A DNA stretch of 22,786 bases from DASSFZ01 sp036514635 (GTDB lineage: Bacteria > Chloroflexota > Anaerolineae > Fen-1058): assembly GCA_036514635.1 (NCBI GenBank), contig DATBWU010000105.1, forward strand, positions 1 to 22,786, read 5' to 3'. The notes beneath the pieces are model-generated. The model had not been told where the DNA came from. It searched no databases and was given only the letters and a program-made list of their open reading frames with translations. Position numbers and translations under genes: made by a program. Every line of letters begins with the position of its first letter. The stretch's first letter is position 1. Below, in pieces: positions 1 through 7,915 of this stretch.

Positions 1-1
1 C

Positions 2-184
2 GAGACCGACCTGACCCGAGACTTGCCGGCGGATCTGAAACAAGCCGCTATTCAGATCACGCCGCTGGGTCGCTGGGGCACGTGCGCAGAGGTCGCGTAT
101 GCCGTCGCCTTCCTGGCGTCCGATGAAGCCGCGTTCATCACCGGGCAGACCCTGTCCGTCGATGGCGGGATGGTGATGCAGTAG
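2..184 (+). CDS. SDR-family (FabG-like) oxidoreductase, C-terminal fragment
   Basis: This is the last 60 residues of a gene cut by the window edge, read from base 2 to a TAG stop. The segment P-L-G-R-W-G followed by E-V-A-Y-A-V-A-F-L-A-S-D and then F-I-T-G-Q-T-L-S-V-D-G-G is the classic C-terminal end of short-chain dehydrogenases of the 3-oxoacyl-ACP reductase (FabG) type. These enzymes reduce a ketone or oxidise an alcohol with NAD(P)H in the cytoplasm. The catalytic Tyr-x-x-x-Lys and the nucleotide-binding Gly motif lie outside the window, so the substrate cannot be judged. A 65-bp gap separates it from the next gene on the same strand. Confidence 0.85.
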   Translation, partial: ETDLTRDLPADLKQAAIQITPLGRWGTCAEVAYAVAFLASDEAAFITGQTLSVDGGMVMQ

Positions 185-249
185 ACCGCGCTGCGTGGTG
201 TGCGCTCTATCACGCAGCACGCAACATATAACACGCCTGGAGCAAAACC

Positions 250-573
250 ATGTCTGAGTCTCAAGGGCGCGTCACGATTGCGCAAAACGTGCTCGACACG
301 ATCGTTCAACTGACGACGCTCAACGTGCCGGGCGTGGCGCGGCTGGGCGCGCGCAGCGCGTTCCGGCGGAGCAAGGACGGGATACACGTCGAGGTCGTGG
401 AGCATCAGGTCAACGTCGACGTGTACGTGGTCGTGCTGCCCGATGTCAACATGTACGAGGTGGGCAAGACGATCCAGGCCGAGATCGCGCGGGCCATGAA
501 AGAGATCGTCGGGATGGAAGTCACGATCGTCAACGTGCACATTCAAGACGTGGAAGCCGTGGCCGGCCCGTGA
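250..573 (+). CDS. Asp23/Gls24 family protein
   Basis: This 107-residue protein fits the short form of the Asp23/Gls24 (DUF322) family. The N-terminal G-R-V-T-I-A-Q-N-V-L-D-T-I-V, then V-P-G-V-A-R-L-G, then a V-D-V-Y-V-V-V-L strand and a C-terminal M-E-V-T-I-V-N-V-H-I-Q-D-V strand follow the family pattern. Members are small alpha/beta proteins tied to the cell envelope and alkaline or envelope stress in Gram-positive bacteria; their biochemical role is poorly defined. GGAG at about 7 nt before the ATG supports the start. The next gene, nusB, begins 22 nt downstream, and Asp23-NusB adjacency is common in Firmicutes and Chloroflexota. Family assignment is firm, function is not. Confidence 0.85.
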   Translation: MSESQGRVTIAQNVLDTIVQLTTLNVPGVARLGARSAFRRSKDGIHVEVVEHQVNVDVYVVVLPDVNMYEVGKTIQAEIARAMKEIVGMEVTIVNVHIQDVEAVAGP

Positions 574-595
574 GCGCCGGTCGCTGCACAGGCCT

Positions 596-1033
596 ATGAA
601 AGAACGACGCCGCGCGCGCAGCGTGGCCCTGCAGGTTCTTTACGAAGTCGATTGCACGACGCATCCGCCGGGCACCGTGTTGACTCAGCGCCTGGCCGAA
701 GCGCAATTGAAGCCCGACGCCGAGGCTTTCGCCCGCACGCTGGTGAGCGGCGTTCTGAAGCACCGTCAGGAGCTCGACGCCGCGATCCGGCAACACGCGC
801 CGGAGTGGCCCATCGAGCAACTCGCCGTCGTCGATCGCAACGTGCTGCGCATCGCCATTTACGAATTCCGCATCGCTGAGATGACACCGACGCGCGTCGC
901 TATTAACGAGGCCATCGAACTGGCCAAGGAGTACGGTTCGGACAGCGCGTCGCGATTCGTGAACGGTGTCCTGGGCGCGGTGGCGTCCCGGCCCGATACC
1001 CCCCAGTCCAACTCCAGCAGCGCCGGTGTCTGA
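596..1033 (+). CDS. nusB: Transcription antitermination factor NusB
   Basis: This 145-residue protein has the usual NusB length and pattern: N-terminal R-R-R-A-R-S-V-A-L-Q-V-L-Y-E, a central V-S-G-V segment, then V-V-D-R-N-V-L-R-I-A-I-Y-E and the signature V-A-I-N-E-A-I-E-L-A-K-E-Y-G, followed by R-F-V-N-G-V-L-G-A-V. NusB binds boxA RNA together with NusE (ribosomal protein S10) and promotes antitermination on rRNA operons. It is an all-helical cytoplasmic protein. The ribosome binding site is weak. The TGA stop at 1031-1033 is followed after 1 nt by the ATG of the Tat subunit, so the two are probably translated from one message. The C-terminal tail S-N-S-S-S-A-G-V is not conserved. Confidence 0.93.
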   Translation: MKERRRARSVALQVLYEVDCTTHPPGTVLTQRLAEAQLKPDAEAFARTLVSGVLKHRQELDAAIRQHAPEWPIEQLAVVDRNVLRIAIYEFRIAEMTPTRVAINEAIELAKEYGSDSASRFVNGVLGAVASRPDTPQSNSSSAGV

Positions 1034-1034
1034 C

Positions 1035-1469
1035 ATGGGTGAGATTTTTGGCATCGGCATCGAAGAGTTGATCTTCATCGGCATCCTGGTCGCGCTGCTC
1101 TTCGGGCCGGAAAGCCTCCCCCACGCCGCGCGCAGAGTGGGTCTGCTGCTCAACCGACTGTTCCGCTCGCCGCTGTACAAAGAGGGTCTGAAGATTCGCA
1201 AACAGATCAACGATCTGCCTGCGGCGCTGGCCCGGCTGGCCGAGCTCGAAGAGATTCAGAAAAACCTGAACGACGAAATCAGCGATCTCAAGAAGGTGAT
1301 CGATCCGGCGGCGAAACTGGCCGCCGAATCGCTCCACGCCGCCGAGGCGCAGATGCGCCAGGATGCCGATCCGGGTTCCGCGCCCGATGCCGGGGCCGAT
1401 CGGATCGTCACGCCGCCCGCACCCGCCGATCCTGCCGCCGACTCACAACCCAATGACCCTACCGAATAA
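1035..1469 (+). CDS. tatB: Sec-independent protein translocase, TatA/TatB-type subunit
   Basis: This 144-residue protein has the TatA/B layout. A short N-terminal membrane helix (about residues 8-24, E-E-L-I-F-I-G-I-L-V-A-L-L) is followed by the F-G-P-E-S-L-P-H-A-A-R-R-V-G hinge, then a long charged amphipathic helix to about residue 95 and a Pro/Ala/Asp-rich disordered tail. It works with TatC to move folded proteins with twin-arginine signals across the membrane. An upstream in-frame start at 966 is possible, but it would lie inside nusB and put a Pro-rich stretch before the membrane helix, so the ATG at 1035 is chosen. Long length and the L-P-x-A-A-R pattern look more TatB-like. With one such protein visible it may serve both roles, so the B label is tentative. 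Confidence 0.85.
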   Translation: MGEIFGIGIEELIFIGILVALLFGPESLPHAARRVGLLLNRLFRSPLYKEGLKIRKQINDLPAALARLAELEEIQKNLNDEISDLKKVIDPAAKLAAESLHAAEAQMRQDADPGSAPDAGADRIVTPPAPADPAADSQPNDPTE

Positions 1470-2373
1470 TCCGGCGCTGGTCGCGCTGGCGCTCCTCGCT
1501 TTCAGTTTCCTGTGCTCGCTGCTGGCCGTCCTGCGCAATCTGCGCGCCATTAGCAAAGATACGCCGGAAGACGACGGCAACGTGGCCGGCGCGTTCGACA
1601 TGGTCAGCCAGAACTGGCGCGTGCTCTTGCCGCACCTGACCGAGCTGCGCAACCGGTTGTTCTATTCCATTCTCTTTCTGGCGCTCACGACGGCCGTGAG
1701 CTTCACTTACACGCCGCGCCTGCTCGACGCGCTACGCGCGCCGCTGCCCCAGGATGCTCAACTGATCGGCGCGGCATTGACCGATCAGTTGGGCATGTTC
1801 ATGCGTATCGCGCTGACGGCGGGCTTCGCGCTGGCGGTGCCGTTCATCGCCACACAAGCCTGGATCTTCATCGCGCAAGGCCTGAAGCCGAACGAGCGCC
1901 GTTACGTGTACTGGTTCGTGCCCGGCGCGACAGTCCTCTTCATCACCGGCGTGGCGTTCGCTTACTTCGTCATGCTGCCGGCGGCGATCCCGTTCCTGCT
2001 CAACATCCTGCCCGAGGTGGGGAAACTCCTGCGCCTGACCGATTACGTCTCCGACGTGACGCGGCTCTTGTTCTGGGTCGGCATGAGTTTCGAGATGCCG
2101 CTGGTGCTGGCCGCGCTGGCGCGCGTGGGCTTGGTCACCGCGCGGCAGCTACTCGCCGCGTGGCGCGTGGCCCTCGTCGGCATCGCCCTCGTCGCCGCAC
2201 TGGTCACGCCGACCGCCGATCCGGTCAACATGGGCCTGGTCATGCTGCCGTTGTTCGGGCTGTATCTGCTCAGTGTTCTGCTGGCCGCCATCGTCAGGCG
2301 CGAGAAGAAGCCGCCCAAGCCGAAGAAGCCGAGACGAAGATTCCGCTGGTTCAGACGCAAGCGTAAAACGTAA
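1453..2373 (+). CDS. tatC: Sec-independent protein translocase TatC, with an extra N-terminal membrane segment
   Basis: The 306-residue protein carries the TatC core: P-H-L-T-E-L-R-N-R-L at about residue 60, which contacts the twin-arginine signal, then several membrane helices, the loop G-L-K-P-N-E-R-R-Y, V-G-M-S-F-E-M-P in the fourth helix region, and V-T-P-T-A-D-P near the end. TatC is the signal-peptide receptor of the Tat translocase. The start overlaps the preceding Tat gene by 17 nt and has no clear ribosome binding site. Residues 8-28 form an additional hydrophobic segment before the normal first helix. A canonical-length start at Met50 (ATG at 1600) also lacks a ribosome binding site. 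The basic tail ends in K-R-K-T, and its last codons and stop lie inside an intergenic inverted repeat. Confidence 0.92.
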   Translation: MTLPNNPALVALALLAFSFLCSLLAVLRNLRAISKDTPEDDGNVAGAFDMVSQNWRVLLPHLTELRNRLFYSILFLALTTAVSFTYTPRLLDALRAPLPQDAQLIGAALTDQLGMFMRIALTAGFALAVPFIATQAWIFIAQGLKPNERRYVYWFVPGATVLFITGVAFAYFVMLPAAIPFLLNILPEVGKLLRLTDYVSDVTRLLFWVGMSFEMPLVLAALARVGLVTARQLLAAWRVALVGIALVAALVTPTADPVNMGLVMLPLFGLYLLSVLLAAIVRREKKPPKPKKPRRRFRWFRRKRKT

Positions 2374-2416
2374 AGACTAAAACGTAATGGCGCTTCACAT
2401 TTTACGTTTTACGCTT
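2359..2416. repeat. Inverted repeat, 16-bp arms, covering the tatC stop
   Basis: The arms 2359-2374 (AAGCGTAAAACGTAAA) and 2401-2416 are perfect reverse complements. A third AAAACGTAA copy lies between them at 2379-2387. The left arm encodes the final residues and TAA stop of tatC. The same word (GCGTAAA/GTAAAACG) returns at 13334-13387. It can form a hairpin but lacks a clear U tract, so terminator activity is uncertain. Confidence 0.85.
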
Positions 2417-2444
2417 CACGTTATTATATTGTCCAGGAGAACCA

Positions 2445-3776
<1,332 letters not shown>

Positions 3777-3786
3777 GCATAAGCAA

Positions 3787-3843
3787 GTGACCGGCACTTC
3801 ACCCCCTTCGCTCTGCTTCGGGGGCCTTCGGAGTGCCGGTCAC
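3787..3843. repeat. Inverted repeat, 12-bp outer arms with an inner stem
   Basis: GTGACCGGCACT (3787-3798) pairs perfectly with 3832-3843, and an inner CCCCC (3802-3806) faces GGGGG (3820-3824). It lies 10 nt after the GTPase stop and 43 nt before the response regulator. It may end transcription of the first region, but no run of T follows, so it is listed as a repeat. Confidence 0.8.
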
Positions 3844-3886
3844 CTGCCACTCCATTGATTTTCCAAACAGGCTCTGAGGCAGATCC

Positions 3887-4252
3887 ATGCCGATCTTCAC
3901 GGCGCTGGTGGTTGAGGACGACCCGGACATCCGAACCATTTTCACAACAGCGCTGCGCGCCGCTGGCTATCAAGTCGAGAGCGCCCGGGACGGTCGGGTT
4001 GCGCTCGCTCGCCTCAACACGTCCAGGCCCGATTTGATCGTGCTCGACGTGCACTTGCCGGGAGAGGTGCAAGGTGGGACAATTCTGAGCCGCGTCCGAT
4101 CCGATCCTCAACTGACGCAGACCCGTGTCATCTTGGCCACCGCCGACGCGCGCACAGCCGAAATGTATCAATCGGCGGCCGACCTGGTTCTGGTCAAGCC
4201 GGTCAGTTTCGTGCAGCTGCGTGACCTGGCGAAACGCCTGCAAATGGCCTGA
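3887..4252 (+). CDS. Single-domain response regulator (CheY-like receiver)
   Basis: This 121-residue protein is a receiver domain only. The acidic pocket is E10-D11-D12, the phosphoacceptor is D54 in I-V-L-D-V-H-L-P, the switch Thr is T85 in V-I-L-A-T-A-D, and the conserved Lys is K104 in V-L-V-K-P-V. All residues needed for phosphorylation are present. There is no output domain, so it probably acts by protein-protein contact or phosphotransfer. No histidine kinase is in the window, so the partner is unknown. The start has GAGG about 8 nt upstream. The gene runs convergently toward the lipoprotein gene with a 19-nt gap. Confidence 0.93.
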   Translation: MPIFTALVVEDDPDIRTIFTTALRAAGYQVESARDGRVALARLNTSRPDLIVLDVHLPGEVQGGTILSRVRSDPQLTQTRVILATADARTAEMYQSAADLVLVKPVSFVQLRDLAKRLQMA

Positions 4253-4271
4253 ACTCAGTCCATTGTGGGAT

Positions 4272-4715
4272 TTACGGTGCGCTCGCCACGTCTCCGTTAT
4301 ACGTGATTTTGCCGTTCTCGACGACAGCCAGGCCATCGCTGCCCCCGTACGTTCGAGGGTTATTAGGATTCCCGCTGAAGCGATAGGTGTACGTGACGCG
4401 GCCATTCGTCTCGGTCAAGTCACTCACTTCATACGTGAAGCTCAGTTCGGCGTTGATCTGGAGGAATGATCGGATGCTTTCCCGGCCTTTCAGGTACCCG
4501 AACACGCCCGTGAAAATGGCATCCTCAGAGACGGAAGTCATCGCCACATCCACTCGCTTGGCGTTTAACGCATCGTAGAAACTCGTGACGACACCGACGG
4601 CGTCCACGGGTGTGGGGGTGGGCTTCGGCGTGGGGGCCGCTTCCGGCCGGCAAGCAGCCAAGATCAAAATCACAACACCGAACAGCGCGAATGAGAGCAG
4701 TCTACGCCGGTTCAT
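4272..4715 (-). CDS. Lipoprotein with SnoaL/NTF2-like domain
   Basis: This 147-residue protein has an N-terminal M-N-R-R-R charge cluster, a hydrophobic stretch and a lipobox L-A-A-C with Cys22, so it should be lipid-anchored on the outer face of the membrane. A Pro/Thr linker (P-T-P-K-P-T-P-T-P) leads to a small domain from about residue 38. This begins V-V-T-S-F-Y-D-A-L-N-A-K-R-V-D and includes S-I-R-S-F-L-Q, resembling SnoaL-like or NTF2-like folds that bind small ligands or serve as polyketide cyclases. No catalytic residues can be assigned. GAGGAGG 7 nt before the ATG makes a strong ribosome binding site. The lipoprotein call is firm, the fold moderately so, the function open. Confidence 0.75.
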   Translation of the reverse strand: MNRRRLLSFALFGVVILILAACRPEAAPTPKPTPTPVDAVGVVTSFYDALNAKRVDVAMTSVSEDAIFTGVFGYLKGRESIRSFLQINAELSFTYEVSDLTETNGRVTYTYRFSGNPNNPRTYGGSDGLAVVENGKITYNGDVASAP

Positions 4716-5056
4716 GAAAGCGCCTCCTCAGCAGCGGGTTTTCATCTATTGTACACCCGCGCCATTGTTTAGCCATCTGGACCGCCCTCACGGTTCACCC
4801 CTGTAAATGCTCACCCCCGGCAGGTGAGGTACAATCCGGCTACCTTCGTGGAGCCATTATAGAGTATTACTCCGCCGAAACTATCACGACCGCGAAGATT
4901 TCGAACCACGGATGCCACGGATGTCACAGACGACTACTGCAAAACATCCGTGTCATCCGCGTCATCCGTGGTCAGCCGTCTGGTTGCGGTAGGAGACCGC
5001 GCTATGGAGTATTAGCCGGCCTCGATCGCGCGCTCGGTTGATCGGGGGAGGTGACG
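4716..5056. other. Intergenic region between divergent genes
   Basis: No gene is seen in these 341 bases. On the minus strand a TACAAT word sits a short way upstream of the lipoprotein gene and may be its -10 box, without a convincing -35. On the plus strand the words TACAAT and TATAGA occur near 4830-4865, also without clear -35 partners. The middle is filled by an inverted repeat at 4905-4972. Confidence 0.5.
4905..4972. repeat. Inverted repeat built from tandem CACGGATG words
   Basis: ACCACGGATG (4905-4914) is repeated at once as CCACGGATG (4915-4923). The right side carries three reverse-complement words (CATCCGTG, CATCCGCG, CATCCGTGGT) at 4945-4972. The outermost 10 bp pair perfectly. 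It is a composite of tandem and inverted repetition in non-coding DNA. Confidence 0.8.
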
Positions 5057-5683
5057 ATGAGCAAGAATGCATCGGGAATCGGTTGCGCCGTCCAACTGGG
5101 CATCTTCGCGTTGATTGTGATCGGCGGGCTGCTCATCCTGCAATCGGTGCTGAACCTGCCGGCGAGCATTTTCAACGCGCCGCCGCCCACGCCGACGACG
5201 GTCACACTGCCGCCCGCGCTGGACGTCATCAATAAACAGCCCCGGCTGCAAACGGCCGCGTACACGCTGTCCACCGTCGCCGATGCGCGCCAGAAAGTGG
5301 GACTGCTCCAGCAAGAGCAGCGCGTGCTGCTGGTCGCCTGCGGCAAAGTCACCGCCGGGATCGATCTGAGCAAGCTCACTTCCGACAATGTCCAGACGAA
5401 TGGCGAGCGTGTCACGATCCAATTGCCGCCCGCGGAAATCTTCGACGCACTCCTCATTGAAGATGCTGATCCCCCTTGCACTTACGTGGCGTTCCGCTCC
5501 GACGGCATCCTGCTGGAAGCCGCGAAGGACCTGGAAACCATCGCGCGCCGGCAAGTCATCGAGACTTTCCAACAAAGCGCGCTCGACCAGGGCATCTTGT
5601 ACGAGGCGACGCAGAATGCACAGACCGAACTGAGACGCTTGCTGTTCGCGGTCGGCTATAAAGCGGTCGATTTCAAACCGTAG
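5057..5683 (+). CDS. Membrane-anchored DUF4230-like protein
   Basis: This 208-residue protein has one N-terminal membrane segment (about residues 10-30, A-V-Q-L-G-I-F-A-L-I-V-I-G-G-L-L-I), a Pro/Thr linker and an extracytoplasmic domain. The domain order fits DUF4230: Q-T-A-A-Y-T-L-S-T-V, then V-A-C-G-K-V-T-A-G-I-D-L-S-K-L, then V-T-I-Q-L-P-P-A-E-I-F, and a C-terminal helix A-Q-T-E-L-R-R-L-L-F-A-V-G-Y. The function of DUF4230 is not known. The ATG at 5057 is preferred over the GTG at 5051 because GGAGG (5047-5051) lies 5 nt before it. The next gene starts 14 nt after its stop, with AGGAG overlapping that stop, which suggests cotranscription with the thiolase. Confidence 0.75.
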   Translation: MSKNASGIGCAVQLGIFALIVIGGLLILQSVLNLPASIFNAPPPTPTTVTLPPALDVINKQPRLQTAAYTLSTVADARQKVGLLQQEQRVLLVACGKVTAGIDLSKLTSDNVQTNGERVTIQLPPAEIFDALLIEDADPPCTYVAFRSDGILLEAAKDLETIARRQVIETFQQSALDQGILYEATQNAQTELRRLLFAVGYKAVDFKP

Positions 5684-5697
5684 GAGTTGATCAATCT

Positions 5698-6858
5698 ATG
5701 CGCGAAGTAGCGATTCTGGGTGTGGGCCAAACTCCCGTCGCCGAACACTGGGATAAGTCGATGAAGCAACTGGCGGGCGAGGCCATTTTGGCCGCGCTCC
5801 GCGATGCCGGCGTCGGCCACGCCGATGCACTGTTCGTCGGCAACATGCTGTCGGAGACCATAAACCGGCAGCAGAACCTCGGCGCGCTGGTCGCCCAAGA
5901 GGTCGGCTTGCGCGGGATCGAAGCGGTGAAGGTCGACGCGGCATGCGGCTCCGGCGCGTCGGCGTTTCGCGCCGGGCTGATCGCGGTCACTTCGGGCGCA
6001 GTGGACATTGTCATAGTCGCCGGTGTCGAGAAGATGAGCGATTCGGTCGGCGACGAGGTAACGGCTGCACTGGCGACGGCGGCCGACGCCGATTTTGAAG
6101 CGGCGATGGGATTGTCGTTTGTCGCGATCAACGCGCTGGTGATGCAGCGCTACATGGACGCTTTCGGCTGGAAGCACGCCGACTTCGCGCCGTTCGCGAT
6201 CAACGCGCACGCCAACGGCCAGCACAATCCTTTCGCCCGGCTGCGCCACGCGGTGACGGAGAAGGAGTACGAGCGGGCGCGCATGGTCGCCGACCCGATC
6301 AACTTGCTGGACGCTTCGCCGACCGGCGACGGCGCGGCGGCGGCGATCCTGGCGCCGGTGGACATCGCCCGCAGGCGGGGCGGCGCAAAACCGATCGTGA
6401 CGATTGCGGCCTCAGCCGCCGCAACCGATTCGATCGCGATTCACGATCGGCACGATCCGCTCACGCTGATGGCGTCAAAACTGTCCGCCGACAAAGCCTA
6501 CGCGGCGGCCGGGGTCGGCCCGGCAGACATCGACGTGTTCGAACTGCACGATGCCTTCAGCATCATGGCCGCGCTGTCACTGGAAGCGGCAGGCTTCGCC
6601 GAGCGCGGCCAGGGGCCGAGGATGGGCCTGGAGAATCAAATCGGCCCGACCGGGAAAGTGCCCGTCGCCACGTTCGGCGGGCTGAAGGCGCGCGGGCATC
6701 CCGTCGGCGCGACGGGCATGTACCAGATCGTCGAAGTGTATCGGCAGCTGATCGGCGAGGGTGGCGCAACGCAGGTGCCCGGCGCGAAGATCGGCATGGC
6801 GCAGAACATCGGCGGATCGGGCGCAGCCATCATCACCCACATCCTCACCACCGGCTAG
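5698..6858 (+). CDS. Thiolase family protein (SCP2/archaeal acetyl-CoA acetyltransferase type)
   Basis: This 386-residue protein has a thiolase fold with nucleophile Cys83 in D-A-A-C-G-S-G-A-S-A, then E-L-H-D-A-F (His284) and G-G-L-K-A-R-G-H-P-V-G-A-T-G (His334). The last active-site loop reads Q-N-I-G-G-S-G at 369-375, where classical thiolases have Cys-x-Gly. The Asn form is usual in the SCP2 and archaeal thiolase group. It probably condenses or cleaves acyl-CoA. Archaeal relatives normally work with a DUF35 zinc-ribbon partner and HMG-CoA synthase, and neither is in the window, so the pathway is unclear. AGGAG lies 11 nt from the ATG, rather far. Family sure, substrate unknown. Confidence 0.9.
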   Translation: MREVAILGVGQTPVAEHWDKSMKQLAGEAILAALRDAGVGHADALFVGNMLSETINRQQNLGALVAQEVGLRGIEAVKVDAACGSGASAFRAGLIAVTSGAVDIVIVAGVEKMSDSVGDEVTAALATAADADFEAAMGLSFVAINALVMQRYMDAFGWKHADFAPFAINAHANGQHNPFARLRHAVTEKEYERARMVADPINLLDASPTGDGAAAAILAPVDIARRRGGAKPIVTIAASAAATDSIAIHDRHDPLTLMASKLSADKAYAAAGVGPADIDVFELHDAFSIMAALSLEAAGFAERGQGPRMGLENQIGPTGKVPVATFGGLKARGHPVGATGMYQIVEVYRQLIGEGGATQVPGAKIGMAQNIGGSGAAIITHILTTG

Positions 6859-6878
6859 CCGCCCAAACAGACAAACTT

Positions 6879-6979
6879 AACCACCAAGGCACAACCCCGC
6901 GAAAAGATGCGGTGCAGGCGACACCAAGAAACACCAAGAAAACCTTGGTGCTGCTTGGTGCCCTGGTGTCTGGGTGGTT
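6879..6979. repeat. Nested inverted repeat of ACCAAG words between convergent genes
   Basis: ACCAAGAAACACCAAG (6923-6938) faces 6944-6959, with 14 of 16 positions pairing across a 5-nt loop. Outer words AACCACC (6879-6885) and GGTGGTT (6973-6979) also pair. It fills the gap between the stop of the thiolase and the stop of the minus-strand membrane gene. It could end transcription from both sides, although only a short TTTT follows on the plus strand. Confidence 0.75.
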
Positions 6980-6986
6980 TTGCTTC

Positions 6987-7430
6987 TTACGGCTTCATCT
7001 GCGCCGGCTGCTGTGCCACCTTCTCTTGTGACGGCTCCTGCTGCCGCCACAGGATGAAGCACGACACCAGATAGAAAATGCCGAGGACAATGTAGAGCCA
7101 GGACTGCGGCGTCACCACGCCCGCCCGCCCGATGACTTCGCGGATGGTGACGTACTCGGCCGTGATGGAAACTGCGACGTACGAGCCGATGATCGGGCGC
7201 GCAGCGCTCCAGCGATTCGCTCGGAGCGCCATCAGCGCTGCGATGCCGGTGGCAAATGCGATTGAGCCAACCAGCCGCGCGTTGAATACCGGGATCGGGT
7301 CAAGCGGCGGCGGCCAGACAATCGTCGTCGCGAAATCGTCCCAGACCATGAACAGAATACCGCCGGGAATGGTCAAGATGATCCAGATGATCAGCAGCAC
7401 CTTCGTCAACGGTACGAGAGGCTTATCCAT
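6987..7430 (-). CDS. Small integral membrane protein, about four helices
   Basis: I do not recognise a named family. The 147-residue protein has hydrophobic segments near residues 10-30, 52-70, 80-95 and 110-128, and a short Gln/Lys/Glu-rich polar tail. A loop motif R-A-N-R-W-S-A-A-R-P-I-I-G-S (70-83) closely resembles R-A-T-R-W-E-E-V-R-I-A-V-I-G-S in the next gene upstream, so the two are paralogues. GAGGAG lies 8 nt before the ATG. It is the last of five same-strand membrane genes. No catalytic or ligand residues can be named. Confidence 0.75.
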   Translation of the reverse strand: MDKPLVPLTKVLLIIWIILTIPGGILFMVWDDFATTIVWPPPLDPIPVFNARLVGSIAFATGIAALMALRANRWSAARPIIGSYVAVSITAEYVTIREVIGRAGVVTPQSWLYIVLGIFYLVSCFILWRQQEPSQEKVAQQPAQMKP

Positions 7431-7452
7431 GATGACATCTCCTCGAAGTAGA

Positions 7453-7854
7453 TCAGGCGCGCACCGGCGGGCGCAAGACGTAATAGCCCAGCCCGATCGT
7501 CAGGAAGAGCGAGTAGATCAAGAGCATCACCAACCCGGTCGTCGCAACCCCTTGCAGGACGACGTAATAGAACGCGCCAACGGTGCTGAGCGCTGCGAAC
7601 GCCACCGAGCCTATCACGGCAATGCGCACTTCCTCCCAACGCGTCGCGCGCAGGCACAGCACTGCGGCCAGCGCATAGCCGAGCACGGCCGCGCCGGATT
7701 GTTGAAAGACCGGCAGCGTGAAGCCGTCCTGATTGAGTCCGGTGAATTTGGCGACCTGATCGGGGAACAACATGCAGGTAATGGCGATGACGGATGAAAT
7801 GACCGCGCCCACCGTAAACGTCAGCCGCAAGCCGGCTGGAAGCCCTGTTTTCAT
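7453..7854 (-). CDS. Small integral membrane protein, about four helices (paralogue of 6987-7430)
   Basis: This 133-residue protein is mostly hydrophobic, with four likely membrane segments at about 12-30, 50-68, 78-98 and 104-125. It shares with its downstream neighbour the arrangement V-F followed by a small-residue helix, then L-R-A-x-R-W and I-G-S at 68-83, so both probably descend from one duplication. AGGAG sits 9 nt before the ATG. The stop is 22 nt from the next start, which fits a common message. No known domain is recognised and the function is unknown. Confidence 0.75.
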   Translation of the reverse strand: MKTGLPAGLRLTFTVGAVISSVIAITCMLFPDQVAKFTGLNQDGFTLPVFQQSGAAVLGYALAAVLCLRATRWEEVRIAVIGSVAFAALSTVGAFYYVVLQGVATTGLVMLLIYSLFLTIGLGYYVLRPPVRA

Positions 7855-7915
7855 GGATGGGTTCTCCTGGTATTATGGATTTCGCCGGTGGTTGACACCG
7901 GCCTTTCAGATGGAA

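Noticed and set aside
4905..4972. Possible CRISPR array
   Set aside because: Units are 8-10 bp without spacers of constant length and there are no cas genes in the window.
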